Assembly (NCBI GenBank): GCA_964655005.1
Contig: CAZZKE010000008.1
Coordinates: 11,084-75,083, forward strand
Origin: CAZZKE01 sp964655005
Lineage (GTDB): Bacteria; Pseudomonadota; Alphaproteobacteria; Rhodospirillales; JABHCV01
DNA length: 64,000 nucleotides
Direction of reading: 5' to 3'
Both the position numbers and the translations under genes were made by a program. Within the stretch, counting starts at the first letter, position 1. Each line of letters opens with the position of its first letter. Shown here in pieces: positions 33,073 through 40,943 of this stretch. Under the pieces are notes generated by a model, which was not told where the DNA came from, did not search any database, and was given only the letters and a program-made list of their open reading frames with translations.

Positions 33073-34658
33073 CCGACAATGTGGTTAATGAATCAGGCAT
33101 CGAGATCAAGACGCTGTATACCCTTGACGATGTCGAGCGCAGTGGCGGCGTCGATTCCAGCCGTTCCGGCGAGGCCCCGTTTACCCGTGGCATCCATGCC
33201 GAAATGTACCGCAAGCGCCCCTTTACCATGCGTCAGTACACCGGCTTCGCCAACGCCGCCGAAACCAACGAAAGGTTTCATTACCTGATCGCCAACGGCC
33301 AGACCGGCCTGAACGTGGCCTTCGACCTGCCGACCCAGTGCGGCTACGATTCCGACGCCCCGGAAGCGTTCGGCGAGGTCGGCCGGGTCGGCATGGCGGT
33401 CGATACCCTGAAGGATTTTGAAATCGCCTTCGACGGCATCGATCTGGAAAAAATCACCGTGGCGCTGACCATCAACGGCACGGCGGCGATCCTGATCGCC
33501 ATGTATCTGGCCATGGCGGAAAATCGCGGCTACGACCTGGCCGGGCTGCGGGGTACGGCGCAGAACGATATCCTGAAGGAATTCATCGGGCGCGGCACCT
33601 GGATTTTCCCGGTCGAACCTTCGGTCAAGCTGGTCGCCGACACCATCGAATACTGCGCCGAGGCCGCGCCCAAGTACAGCCCGGTCAGCGTCTGCGGCTA
33701 TCACATCCGGGAATCCGGCGCTACCCCGGCCGAAGAAATGGGCTATGCGTTCGCCATCGCCAAGGCCTATTCCGATGCCGCCCTGGCCCGCGGCCTGGAT
33801 ATCGACGCCTTCGCCGGCCGCCTGTCCTATAACTTCAATATCTATGGCAATTTGTTCGAACAGGTCGCCAAATTCCGCGCCGGCAGGCGTCATTGGGCGA
33901 AAATCATACTCGATGAATACGGCGCCAAAAACCCGAAATCCGGCTGGCTGCGGATGATCGCCGGTGGCGGCGGTTTCGGGCTGACCATCGAACAGCCGGA
34001 AAACAACATCATGCGGGGCGCCTATTACGCCCTGGTCGGGGCCTTGTCCGGGGCCCAGACCATGGCGCTGTGCTGCTATGACGAGGCCTATACCATTCCG
34101 ACCCCGAAAGCCCAGCGGCTGTCGCTTCGGACCATGCAGTTGCTGATCGAGGAAATCGGCCTGGCCGACACCGTCGACCCGCTGGGCGGGTCCTATTACA
34201 TCGAGACGCTGACCAATGAAATGGAAGAAAAAATTATCGAAGCGATGGATTGGGTCGAAGCCCAGGGCGGCATCGTCAAGGCGGTCGGCGAAGGGGTGAT
34301 TCAGGCCAAGGTGTCCGAACACGCGTTCAGGCGCCAGAAAGACCTGGAATCCGGCGCCCAGCGCAAGGTCGGGGTTAATTGCTATGTCGATGAAGACGAT
34401 GAAAAACCCGATGTCGAGATGCACTCCTACGATGAAGACGGCGCCAGGGCGCAGGTCGGGGCCTTGCAGGACGTTCGCGAATCGCGCGACCAGGCGGCGG
34501 TGGACCGTTGCCTGGGCGCTTTAAGGGAAGACGCCCTGGCCGGCCGCAATGTCATGGCCGCCCTGGTCGCCGCCGTCAAGGCCTACGCCAGCGTCGGCGA
34601 AATGACCGGCGTGCTGGTCGATGTTTACGGTCGCTATGACGAACCCATCCGATTTTAA
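33069..34658 (+). CDS. B12-dependent acyl-CoA mutase, large subunit (methylmalonyl-CoA-mutase-like)
   Basis: 529-residue TIM-barrel catalytic subunit lacking the B12 domain, which is the preceding gene. It keeps the carboxylate-binding residues of true methylmalonyl-CoA mutase: Tyr57 (MRQYTGF, equivalent to Tyr89 in the Propionibacterium enzyme), Arg50, the TAQNDILKEF block, Arg175 (equivalent to Arg207) and His212 (GYHIRESGA). Isobutyryl-CoA mutases have Phe and Gln, and 2-hydroxyisobutyryl-CoA mutases have Ile, at the Tyr/Arg positions. A dicarboxylyl-CoA substrate (methylmalonyl-, ethylmalonyl- or similar) is therefore favoured. No MeaB-type G-protein chaperone is in the window. Confidence 0.92.
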   Translation: MTDNVVNESGIEIKTLYTLDDVERSGGVDSSRSGEAPFTRGIHAEMYRKRPFTMRQYTGFANAAETNERFHYLIANGQTGLNVAFDLPTQCGYDSDAPEAFGEVGRVGMAVDTLKDFEIAFDGIDLEKITVALTINGTAAILIAMYLAMAENRGYDLAGLRGTAQNDILKEFIGRGTWIFPVEPSVKLVADTIEYCAEAAPKYSPVSVCGYHIRESGATPAEEMGYAFAIAKAYSDAALARGLDIDAFAGRLSYNFNIYGNLFEQVAKFRAGRRHWAKIILDEYGAKNPKSGWLRMIAGGGGFGLTIEQPENNIMRGAYYALVGALSGAQTMALCCYDEAYTIPTPKAQRLSLRTMQLLIEEIGLADTVDPLGGSYYIETLTNEMEEKIIEAMDWVEAQGGIVKAVGEGVIQAKVSEHAFRRQKDLESGAQRKVGVNCYVDEDDEKPDVEMHSYDEDGARAQVGALQDVRESRDQAAVDRCLGALREDALAGRNVMAALVAAVKAYASVGEMTGVLVDVYGRYDEPIRF

Positions 34659-34673
34659 CGAAGGAGCAATGAC

Positions 34674-35555
34674 TTGAGCGCGGAATCGCAACCGGGCCGG
34701 GGGCCTGAAGAATACGCCGCCCCGACGACCACGGAAGAAACGGTCAAGCTGTTGTTCGACGGTCAGGCCAGGGTGCTGGCCGGGGGGACTGATCTGATGA
34801 TCCAGACCCGCGAGGGCCGCCTGCCCGGCCGCAAGCGGCTGGTCAATATCAGCCGCGTTTCCGGAATGCGGGGCATTTCCAGGGACGGGCAAACCATCCG
34901 CATCGGCGCGCTAACGACCATGACGGATATCCTCAACAACCAGTTTCTGGCCGAAATTGCCCCGGTCCTACCCCAGGCCGCCGATCATTTCGCCAGCGGC
35001 CAGATCAGGAACGTGGCCACCATTGGCGGCAATATCTGCAACGCCTCGCCGGCCGGGGATTCCATTCCTTCGTTGCTGGTGCTGGAAGCCGATGTCGAAC
35101 TGGCGTTGTGGGACGGTAGCGCCGTATCGACCCGCAGCGTCCCGCTGGCCGACTTCTTTTCCGGTCCCGGCCAAACCATGAAGGGGGATAACGAACTGCT
35201 AACCGCCGTTACCCTGCCGCTGCCGGAACAACGGGCCGGGGCCAGGTTTATCAAGTCCGGGCCGCGTCCGGCCCTGGAAATTTCCGTGGTCTCGATGGCC
35301 TTAAGCGCCATCAACGAAGGCGATATCATGTTCCATGTGCGAATCGCCCTGGGCTCGGTCGGGCCGACCCCGGTACGGGCGCGCAAGACCGAGGCCCTGC
35401 TGGAAGGCAAACCCCTGAGTCCCGAAATTATCGAGGCGGCGGTGGCGCGGTTAATGGAAGAAATCAATCCGATAGACGACGTCAGGGCGACCGCCTGGTA
35501 CCGGCGGCATCTGGCGGGCGTTTATCTAAGGAGGCTGCTTGGCGATGACGATTAA
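34674..35555 (+). CDS. Molybdenum hydroxylase FAD-binding subunit (CoxM/XdhB-like)
   Basis: 293-residue medium subunit of a xanthine-dehydrogenase-family molybdenum enzyme. FAD-binding motifs are VLAGGTDLMIQTREG and ATIGGNICNASPAGDS, followed by a CO_deh_flav_C-like C-terminus (KSGPRPALEISVVSMAL, ALGSVGPTPVRA). It passes electrons from the iron-sulphur subunit to an acceptor. Translation starts at TTG (34674) with AAGGAG about 9 bases upstream; the nearby ATG at 34669 meets a stop after two codons. Its end overlaps coxS. Confidence 0.9.
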   Translation: MSAESQPGRGPEEYAAPTTTEETVKLLFDGQARVLAGGTDLMIQTREGRLPGRKRLVNISRVSGMRGISRDGQTIRIGALTTMTDILNNQFLAEIAPVLPQAADHFASGQIRNVATIGGNICNASPAGDSIPSLLVLEADVELALWDGSAVSTRSVPLADFFSGPGQTMKGDNELLTAVTLPLPEQRAGARFIKSGPRPALEISVVSMALSAINEGDIMFHVRIALGSVGPTPVRARKTEALLEGKPLSPEIIEAAVARLMEEINPIDDVRATAWYRRHLAGVYLRRLLGDDD

Positions 35556-36018
35556 GGTGGATATCGAATTCGTCCTTAATGGACGCCCCGCCCGGGCCAG
35601 TGTCGGCGCCGATACGAGCGCCCTTGGCATGTTGCGCGATCAACTGGGGATGACCGGAACCAAGCTGGCCTGCGGCGAAGGTGAATGCGGCGCCTGTACG
35701 ATCCTGGTCGATGGCGACAGCGTCAACGCCTGCCTGATGTACGCCGTCGATTGCCAGGGCCGGGATATCCTGACCATCGAAGGCCTGCGCCGCGAAGATG
35801 TGTTGCACGACATCCAGCGGGCCTTTGTCGATCATGGCGCCATCCAGTGCGGTTTCTGTACGCCGGGGATGATCCTGCAGGCCAAGTATCTGATCGACAA
35901 CAACCCGAAGCTGACGCCGGCCGACCTGAAACGCGGCCTGGAAGGCAATGTTTGCCGTTGCACCGGCTACAAGAAAATATTCGACGCGGTGGCCGATGTC
36001 GCCGGGGTGGAGGCATAA
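35545..36018 (+). CDS. Molybdenum hydroxylase 2Fe-2S subunit (CoxS/XdhA-like)
   Basis: 157-residue small subunit with two [2Fe-2S] clusters. The plant-ferredoxin-type cluster cysteines are in LACGEGECGACTILVDG plus a following NAC, and the second cluster in QCGFCTPGMIL and NVCRCTGYK. The ATG at 35545 is preferred over the TTG at 35539 because AAGGAGG (35528-35534) is 10 bases before the ATG but only 4 before the TTG. It overlaps coxM by 11 bases; the large subunit starts 5 bases after its stop. Confidence 0.93.
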   Translation: MTIKVDIEFVLNGRPARASVGADTSALGMLRDQLGMTGTKLACGEGECGACTILVDGDSVNACLMYAVDCQGRDILTIEGLRREDVLHDIQRAFVDHGAIQCGFCTPGMILQAKYLIDNNPKLTPADLKRGLEGNVCRCTGYKKIFDAVADVAGVEA

Positions 36019-36023
36019 CGGCC

Positions 36024-38339
36024 ATGGATCCGATCGAAAAAACCACCATAATAGGGGCGCGCGTACCCAAGCCGGACGGCCCGGACAAGGCCATCGGGCG
36101 GACCACTTACATCAACGACATGGTGCTGCCGATGATGCTGTACGGCGGCATCCTGCACGCCGGCCGGCCGCACGCCCGGATCGTCTCTATCGACACCGCC
36201 GCCGCCAGGGCGCTGCCCGGCGTGCATGTGGTGCTGACCGCCGGGGATATCCCGGAACTGCGGTTCGGCGTCAATCGCGACAACCGCCCGCTGAAGGGCG
36301 GCAAGGTGCGCTGCGTGCGCGACGAAATCGCCGCCGTCGCCGCCGAAACACAGGACATATGCGACCGGGCGCTGGCCCTGATTACGGTCGAATACGAAGA
36401 CCTGCCCGCCGTGTTCGATCCCGCCGAGGCCCTGCAGGAAGGCGCGCCGGTAATCCACGACGAAAAGCCGGATAACAAAAGCCTGGCCTACAAGTTCGAT
36501 CATGGCGATACGGGCGAAGCGGAGCGGCAATCGGACGTTATTGTCGATGACGTCTTCAACGTCCACTACGTCACCCATTGCTGCATGGGGACCGGCTGCG
36601 CGATCGCCGATTTCAATGCCGATGGCAAGCTGATCATATATTCGCAGACCCAGTACCCTTATAATTACAAGGTGGATCTGGCCCCGGCGCTGGGCATTCA
36701 TCCGGGCGACATCCGGGTCATCCAGCCGCCCATCGGCGGCGCCTTCGGCTCGAAGCTGGATGTCTATCCGTTCGAGCCGGTTTGCGCCCTGCTGGCCAGG
36801 GCGGCGCGGCGGCCGGTCAAGTTGATGTTTTCCCGCCAGGAAGAATTCATCAACGCCCCGACCCGGCAACCGGTGCAAATTCACCTGCGCACCGGGGCCA
36901 GGGCCGACGGTACGCTGACCTTCCGCGAAGTCGATTGCCTGCTAAATAACGGCGCTTATACCTCGTGGGGACCGACCACGCCGTTCGTCATGATGCGGAC
37001 GTTTACCTCCCACTACCGGGTGCCGGCCGTTAAATGCCGCTTCCAGTCGGTCTATACCAACAACCCCTATGCCGGTTCGTTCCGTGGTTACGGTAATGTC
37101 CAGGCGACCTACGCCACCGCCATCCATATGGACATGCTGGCCGAAAAACTGGGCATGAACCTGTTGGAACTGTCGCTGAAGAATGCGCAGTCTTCCGGCG
37201 AAGTGTCGCCCCAGGGCAGCCGCCTGAACGACATAGCCTTCGCCGAGTGCCTGGAGATCGCCGCCGAAAAAACCGACTTCGTCGGGCGGGCGGCGAAAAA
37301 TGCGGCCCTTTGGGACGCGCCGGGGCGGATCAAGCGGGGCATCGGGCTGGCCTCTTCCATCCATAACGCCGGCGGCGCTAAAATTCACAAAAGCGATGGC
37401 TGCGGCACTATCCTGAAAATGGATGACTTCGCCCGCTGCACGGTAATTACCGGCGCTTCGGAAATCGGCCAGGGCATCGACGCCGTGATCTCGCAGGTAA
37501 TTTCCGAAGAGCTCGGCATCCCCGTCGCCGACATCACCCTGGTCAACGACGATACCGCGATTGGCCCGTGGGATGTCGGCGTCCATGCCAGCCGCACCAC
37601 CTTCATCGCCGGCAATTCGGCCCAGCGAGCCGCCAGAGAAGCCCGCAGGCAAATTTTGGCCGCCGCCTCGAAGGAGTCCAACGTGGCGGCGGAGGCGCTT
37701 GATTTACGCCGGGGCTGGGTGGTCCAGGAGGCCGGCGGCGAGCCGATCATCAAGCTCGACAAGCTGCTGCGCAACATGCACTTCCAGCCGGAACCGGAAC
37801 TGGTGATGACCACCGATTACTACGAGCCGCCCAGCGAGCCGGAAAACGCCGAGCACATCGGCGATATGTCGGCGGCATATTCCCACGCCGTGCATGTGGC
37901 CGAGGTCGAAGTCGATACGGAAACCGGCGAAGTCAAGGTCACCCGGGTGACTTCGGTGCAGGATGTCGGGCGGGTAATCAACGAACTGGGCCTGGAAGCG
38001 CAGGTCGAAGGCGGCATCGTGATGGGCCTGGGCTATGCGCTAAGCGAGGAACTGCGCATCGTTGACGGGCAGGTGACCAATCCGTCGTTCCGCGATTACA
38101 AGGTGCCGACGGCCCCGGAGATTCCGGAAATGGACCTGCACTTCATCGAAACCGACAGCAAGACCGGCCCCCTGGGGGCCAAGGGCATCGCCGAGCTGCC
38201 GACCATAGTGATCGCCCCGGCGGTCGCCAACGCGGTCTATAACGCCATCGGCATCCGCTTCATGGATCCGCCCATGAACCCCGAAAAGGTGGCCCGCGCC
38301 ATTTGTTCGCGGGACGCCGCCAGGGCGGCGGCGCAATGA
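36024..38339 (+). CDS. Molybdenum hydroxylase large subunit (CoxL/XdhC-like, not CO dehydrogenase)
   Basis: 771-residue molybdopterin-cytosine-dinucleotide subunit. Mo-cofactor contacts include PIGGAFGSKLDVYP (238-244), and the catalytic base is expected at the Glu of GAKGIAELPTIV near the C-terminus. The active-site loop reads YAGSFRGYGN (349-358). CO dehydrogenase form I needs a Cys in AYxCSFR to bind copper, and Gly351 stands there, so this is not a CO dehydrogenase. The usual MEP block near 188 reads MGTG. Ring or side-chain hydroxylation of an aromatic or heterocyclic compound, or of a CoA ester, is likely. It overlaps the CoA-transferase gene by 4 bases. Confidence 0.9.
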   Translation: MDPIEKTTIIGARVPKPDGPDKAIGRTTYINDMVLPMMLYGGILHAGRPHARIVSIDTAAARALPGVHVVLTAGDIPELRFGVNRDNRPLKGGKVRCVRDEIAAVAAETQDICDRALALITVEYEDLPAVFDPAEALQEGAPVIHDEKPDNKSLAYKFDHGDTGEAERQSDVIVDDVFNVHYVTHCCMGTGCAIADFNADGKLIIYSQTQYPYNYKVDLAPALGIHPGDIRVIQPPIGGAFGSKLDVYPFEPVCALLARAARRPVKLMFSRQEEFINAPTRQPVQIHLRTGARADGTLTFREVDCLLNNGAYTSWGPTTPFVMMRTFTSHYRVPAVKCRFQSVYTNNPYAGSFRGYGNVQATYATAIHMDMLAEKLGMNLLELSLKNAQSSGEVSPQGSRLNDIAFAECLEIAAEKTDFVGRAAKNAALWDAPGRIKRGIGLASSIHNAGGAKIHKSDGCGTILKMDDFARCTVITGASEIGQGIDAVISQVISEELGIPVADITLVNDDTAIGPWDVGVHASRTTFIAGNSAQRAAREARRQILAAASKESNVAAEALDLRRGWVVQEAGGEPIIKLDKLLRNMHFQPEPELVMTTDYYEPPSEPENAEHIGDMSAAYSHAVHVAEVEVDTETGEVKVTRVTSVQDVGRVINELGLEAQVEGGIVMGLGYALSEELRIVDGQVTNPSFRDYKVPTAPEIPEMDLHFIETDSKTGPLGAKGIAELPTIVIAPAVANAVYNAIGIRFMDPPMNPEKVARAICSRDAARAAAQ

Positions 38340-39538
38340 CGCCCGGGGTTATCCTGTCCATGGAACAGGCGCTGTCCATGACCTACGCGACGCTGCGCTT
38401 CGCCCAATTGGGCTGGCGGGTGATCAAGGTCGAATCGACGCCGCACGGTTCCGGCGGGCTGCCCGGCGACCCCAACCGCTATATCGGCTCGGTGGTCGCC
38501 GATGAGGACCGGCGGTCCTATTTCGTCGGCCCCAATCTGGGCAAGGAATCGATCGCGCTAAACCTGAAATCCGAGGCAGGCAAACGGGCCCTGAAACGGA
38601 TTATCAGCGAACTTAAAGTCGATGTCTTCTGCTGCAACACCCTGCCGGCCCGCTACCGCGACCTGGGAATAGACTACGAGACCCTGAAAACGGTCAAACC
38701 GGATCTGATCTGGGCCGGCATTTCGGCCCTTGGCCCCGATTATCCCGATGCGGCCGGTTACGATCCGATCATTCAGGCGATGGCCGGATACATGGATATG
38801 ACCGGCCCGGCGGATGGGCCGCCGACCCTGTCCGGGGTGCCGCTGGTCGACCTGAAGGCGGGCGACGAGGTTTATGCCAATGTCTGGATGGCGTTGGCCG
38901 AAAGGGCGACGACGGGCCGGGGCAAGCGCATCGACGTTTCCATGCTGCAAGCCGCTTCTTCCTGGCTGATAACCGTTTTACCATTGATCGACTTCGGCTG
39001 CGAGGATTGGGAAATCGCCCGTTGCGGCAACGAACACCGCAAGTTCGTGCCGACCAACGCCTACCCGACCCAGGACGGCGCGGTGCTGATCGCCATCGGT
39101 TCCGACGGCCTGTGGAAACGCCTGACCGATATTCCGAAGTTCGCCGGGATCGCCAAGCCGGGACGGGAAGTTAATCAGGGCCGCCTCGAACAGCGGCAGG
39201 CCATCCACGCCGATATCACCGCCGTCACGGCGCTGTACCCGAGCCACGAAATTGTCGCCGACATGAAGGCGGCGCGCATCCCGCACGGACCGATCAACAC
39301 CGTCCGGCAGGTCATGGAACTGGACGCCGTCGCCGCCAAACTGACCACCACCCGCATGCCCGACGGTAAAACCATCCGTATGCAGCCGATGGCGGTCGAC
39401 CTGCCAAACGCCAGCAGCGAACTGGGATTCCCGCCCGGCTACGGCGAACACACCGGCGATATTCTGGGCGAGGTCGGCTATGACGACAATGAAATCAAGG
39501 CCATGCTGGACGCCGGGGTGGCGTCCGGCGGAAACTGA
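38336..39538 (+). CDS. CaiB/BaiF-family CoA transferase (type III)
   Basis: 400-residue class III CoA transferase. It has the family pattern ITLNLKS-like IALNLKSEAGKRALKRI, then ISALGPDYPDAAGYDPIIQAMAG and VPLVDLKAGDEVYANVW, where the Asp is the probable CoA-accepting nucleophile. It moves CoA between carboxylic acids, probably activating the pathway substrate or recycling CoA from a product. With a separate ligase in the same operon, the two may act on different acids. The start at 38336 overlaps coxL by 4 bases. Confidence 0.9.
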   Translation: MTPGVILSMEQALSMTYATLRFAQLGWRVIKVESTPHGSGGLPGDPNRYIGSVVADEDRRSYFVGPNLGKESIALNLKSEAGKRALKRIISELKVDVFCCNTLPARYRDLGIDYETLKTVKPDLIWAGISALGPDYPDAAGYDPIIQAMAGYMDMTGPADGPPTLSGVPLVDLKAGDEVYANVWMALAERATTGRGKRIDVSMLQAASSWLITVLPLIDFGCEDWEIARCGNEHRKFVPTNAYPTQDGAVLIAIGSDGLWKRLTDIPKFAGIAKPGREVNQGRLEQRQAIHADITAVTALYPSHEIVADMKAARIPHGPINTVRQVMELDAVAAKLTTTRMPDGKTIRMQPMAVDLPNASSELGFPPGYGEHTGDILGEVGYDDNEIKAMLDAGVASGGN

Positions 39539-39554
39539 AAATAGGAGACTATAA

Positions 39555-40385
39555 ATGTCGAAACTGGATGGAAAAGTGGCCCTGGTCAGCGGCGCGGGAA
39601 GGGGCATCGGTCGCGCCATCGCGCTTAAGCTGGCCGGCGAAGGGGCCAGGGTGGCGCTCAATGATCTGGATGCCGGGCCGGCCGCGGAAGTGGTCGCCGA
39701 AATCGAGGCCATGGGCGGTGAAGCCCTGGCCGTAGTCGGCGATGTCACGGCGGACGGCTTCGCCGATAAATTCGTGGCGGCGGCGGTGGACAAGTTCGGC
39801 GGCCTGGACATCATCGTCAACAACGCCGGCTATTCCTGGGACACGGTGATTCAGAAAACTACCGACGAACAGTTCGACGCCATGCTGGATATCCACATCA
39901 AGGCGCCGTTTAAGATTTTGCGCGCCTTCGCCGGGCCGCTTCGCGAAATGGCCAAGGCGGAAGCCGAGGCGGGCCAGCTGAAAAACCGCAAGGTGGTCAA
40001 TATTTCGTCGATCGGCGGCCTGTTCGGCAACGCCGGGCAAATCGGTTACGCCTCGGGCAAAACGGCGCTGATCGGCCTGACCAAGACCCTGGCCAAGGAA
40101 TGGGGCCGCTATCAGGTCAATGTCAACTGCGTCGCCTTCGGCCTGATCCAGACCCGCATGACCGAAACCTTTGACGACGGCAAACCCAACATGCACGACG
40201 TCGGCGGCAAGGATATCCCCATGGGAGTGCCGCCGGAATTCGTCGGCTTCATCAACAAGATGATCCCGCTTGGCCGCCCCGGCACGCCGCAGGACGCGGC
40301 CAACGCGGTCTACCTGTTCTGCATACCGGAATCCGACTACATCAGCGGCGAAGTGGTGCTGGCCAGCGGCGGCCTGGTGATCTGA
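39555..40385 (+). CDS. Short-chain dehydrogenase/reductase
   Basis: 276-residue classical SDR. The cofactor loop is VSGAGRGIGRAIALKLAGEG, followed by NNAGYSWD and the catalytic Ser (NISSIGG) and YASGK. It probably oxidises a 3-hydroxyacyl-CoA to a 3-oxoacyl-CoA, fitting between the MaoC hydratase and the thiolase of the same operon. AGGAG lies about 7 bases before the ATG. It appears to be the last gene of the TetR-linked operon; the convergent merR gene begins its stop 10 bases downstream. Confidence 0.91.
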   Translation: MSKLDGKVALVSGAGRGIGRAIALKLAGEGARVALNDLDAGPAAEVVAEIEAMGGEALAVVGDVTADGFADKFVAAAVDKFGGLDIIVNNAGYSWDTVIQKTTDEQFDAMLDIHIKAPFKILRAFAGPLREMAKAEAEAGQLKNRKVVNISSIGGLFGNAGQIGYASGKTALIGLTKTLAKEWGRYQVNVNCVAFGLIQTRMTETFDDGKPNMHDVGGKDIPMGVPPEFVGFINKMIPLGRPGTPQDAANAVYLFCIPESDYISGEVVLASGGLVI

Positions 40386-40395
40386 CTCCCCGGCC

Positions 40396-40824
40396 TTAAT
40401 GGCCGTCCGTGAGGCACAGGCTGTGGTCGGATAATACCTCGATTATCCGGCAGCCGGAAATTCGCCCGCCGGCGCATTCGCCGATCATGCGTTTCAGTTC
40501 CTTTTCGAACCCTTGCAGGCGGCTGATTTTGTTGCGGACATCTTCCAGATGCACCTGCGCGATGGCGTCGACTTCGTCGCAGGGGCGGTTGGCGTCGTCG
40601 CTCAACGCCAGAAACTCGCGTATCTGGTCGAGCGAAAAACCCAGTTGCCGGCTGTGCCGGATAAAAGCCAGACGATCAACATGCCCGCGCTCGTACAGCC
40701 GCCGGTTGCCGGCCGAACGCGGCGGCGTCGGCATCAGGCCGATTTGTTCATAATAACGGATGGTCTGCACCTTGGTGTTGGTCCGTTCGGCCAGCCATCC
40801 GATCGCATGATTTTCCACGGCCAT
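40396..40824 (-). CDS. MerR-family metal-responsive regulator (ZntR/PbrR/CadR-like)
   Basis: 142-residue dimeric regulator. The N-terminal winged helix begins with AIGWLAERTNTKVQTIRYYE; a long dimerisation helix follows. Metal-binding cysteines are placed as in ZntR/PbrR: NRPCDE near residue 80, and C-terminal CAGGRISGC and SLCL. This pattern is typical of sensors for Zn, Cd or Pb rather than CueR-type copper sensors. The ATG at 40824 matches the family start. It is divergent from the P-type ATPase and most likely activates it by remodelling the promoter at 40835-40865. Confidence 0.9.
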   Translation of the reverse strand: MAVENHAIGWLAERTNTKVQTIRYYEQIGLMPTPPRSAGNRRLYERGHVDRLAFIRHSRQLGFSLDQIREFLALSDDANRPCDEVDAIAQVHLEDVRNKISRLQGFEKELKRMIGECAGGRISGCRIIEVLSDHSLCLTDGH

Positions 40825-40834
40825 GATTTTTTCC

Positions 40835-40865
40835 TTGCTTCTATAGCTACTGTAGATGTTAAAGA
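40835..40865 (+). promoter_or_regulatory. MerR-type promoter with long spacer and dyad
   Basis: TTGCTT (40835-40840) and TAAAGA (40860-40865) are separated by 19 bases, the over-long spacing that MerR activators correct. A near-perfect dyad (CTATAG-cta-CTGTAG) fills the spacer at 40841-40855. It lies between merR and the divergent ATPase gene, 79 bases before the ATPase start. Element matches are moderate; the role is inferred from position. Confidence 0.55.
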
Positions 40866-40943
40866 TGCCACAGGACGAGCCCTTTATCAAGATAAAGCGG
40901 CGACCGGACCCCACGGACAACGCCCGAGGACGAGGAATTTTTT

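Noticed and set aside
33093..34424. 443-codon leftward ORF opposite the mutase large subunit
   Set aside because: The mutase reading frame has catalytic residues in order; the antisense frame has none.
33069..34658. 2-hydroxyisobutyryl-CoA or isobutyryl-CoA mutase
   Set aside because: Tyr57 and Arg175, the carboxylate-binding pair of methylmalonyl-CoA mutase, are both kept.
36024..38339. Carbon-monoxide dehydrogenase large subunit
   Set aside because: The copper-binding Cys of AYxCSFR is replaced by Gly in YAGSFR.
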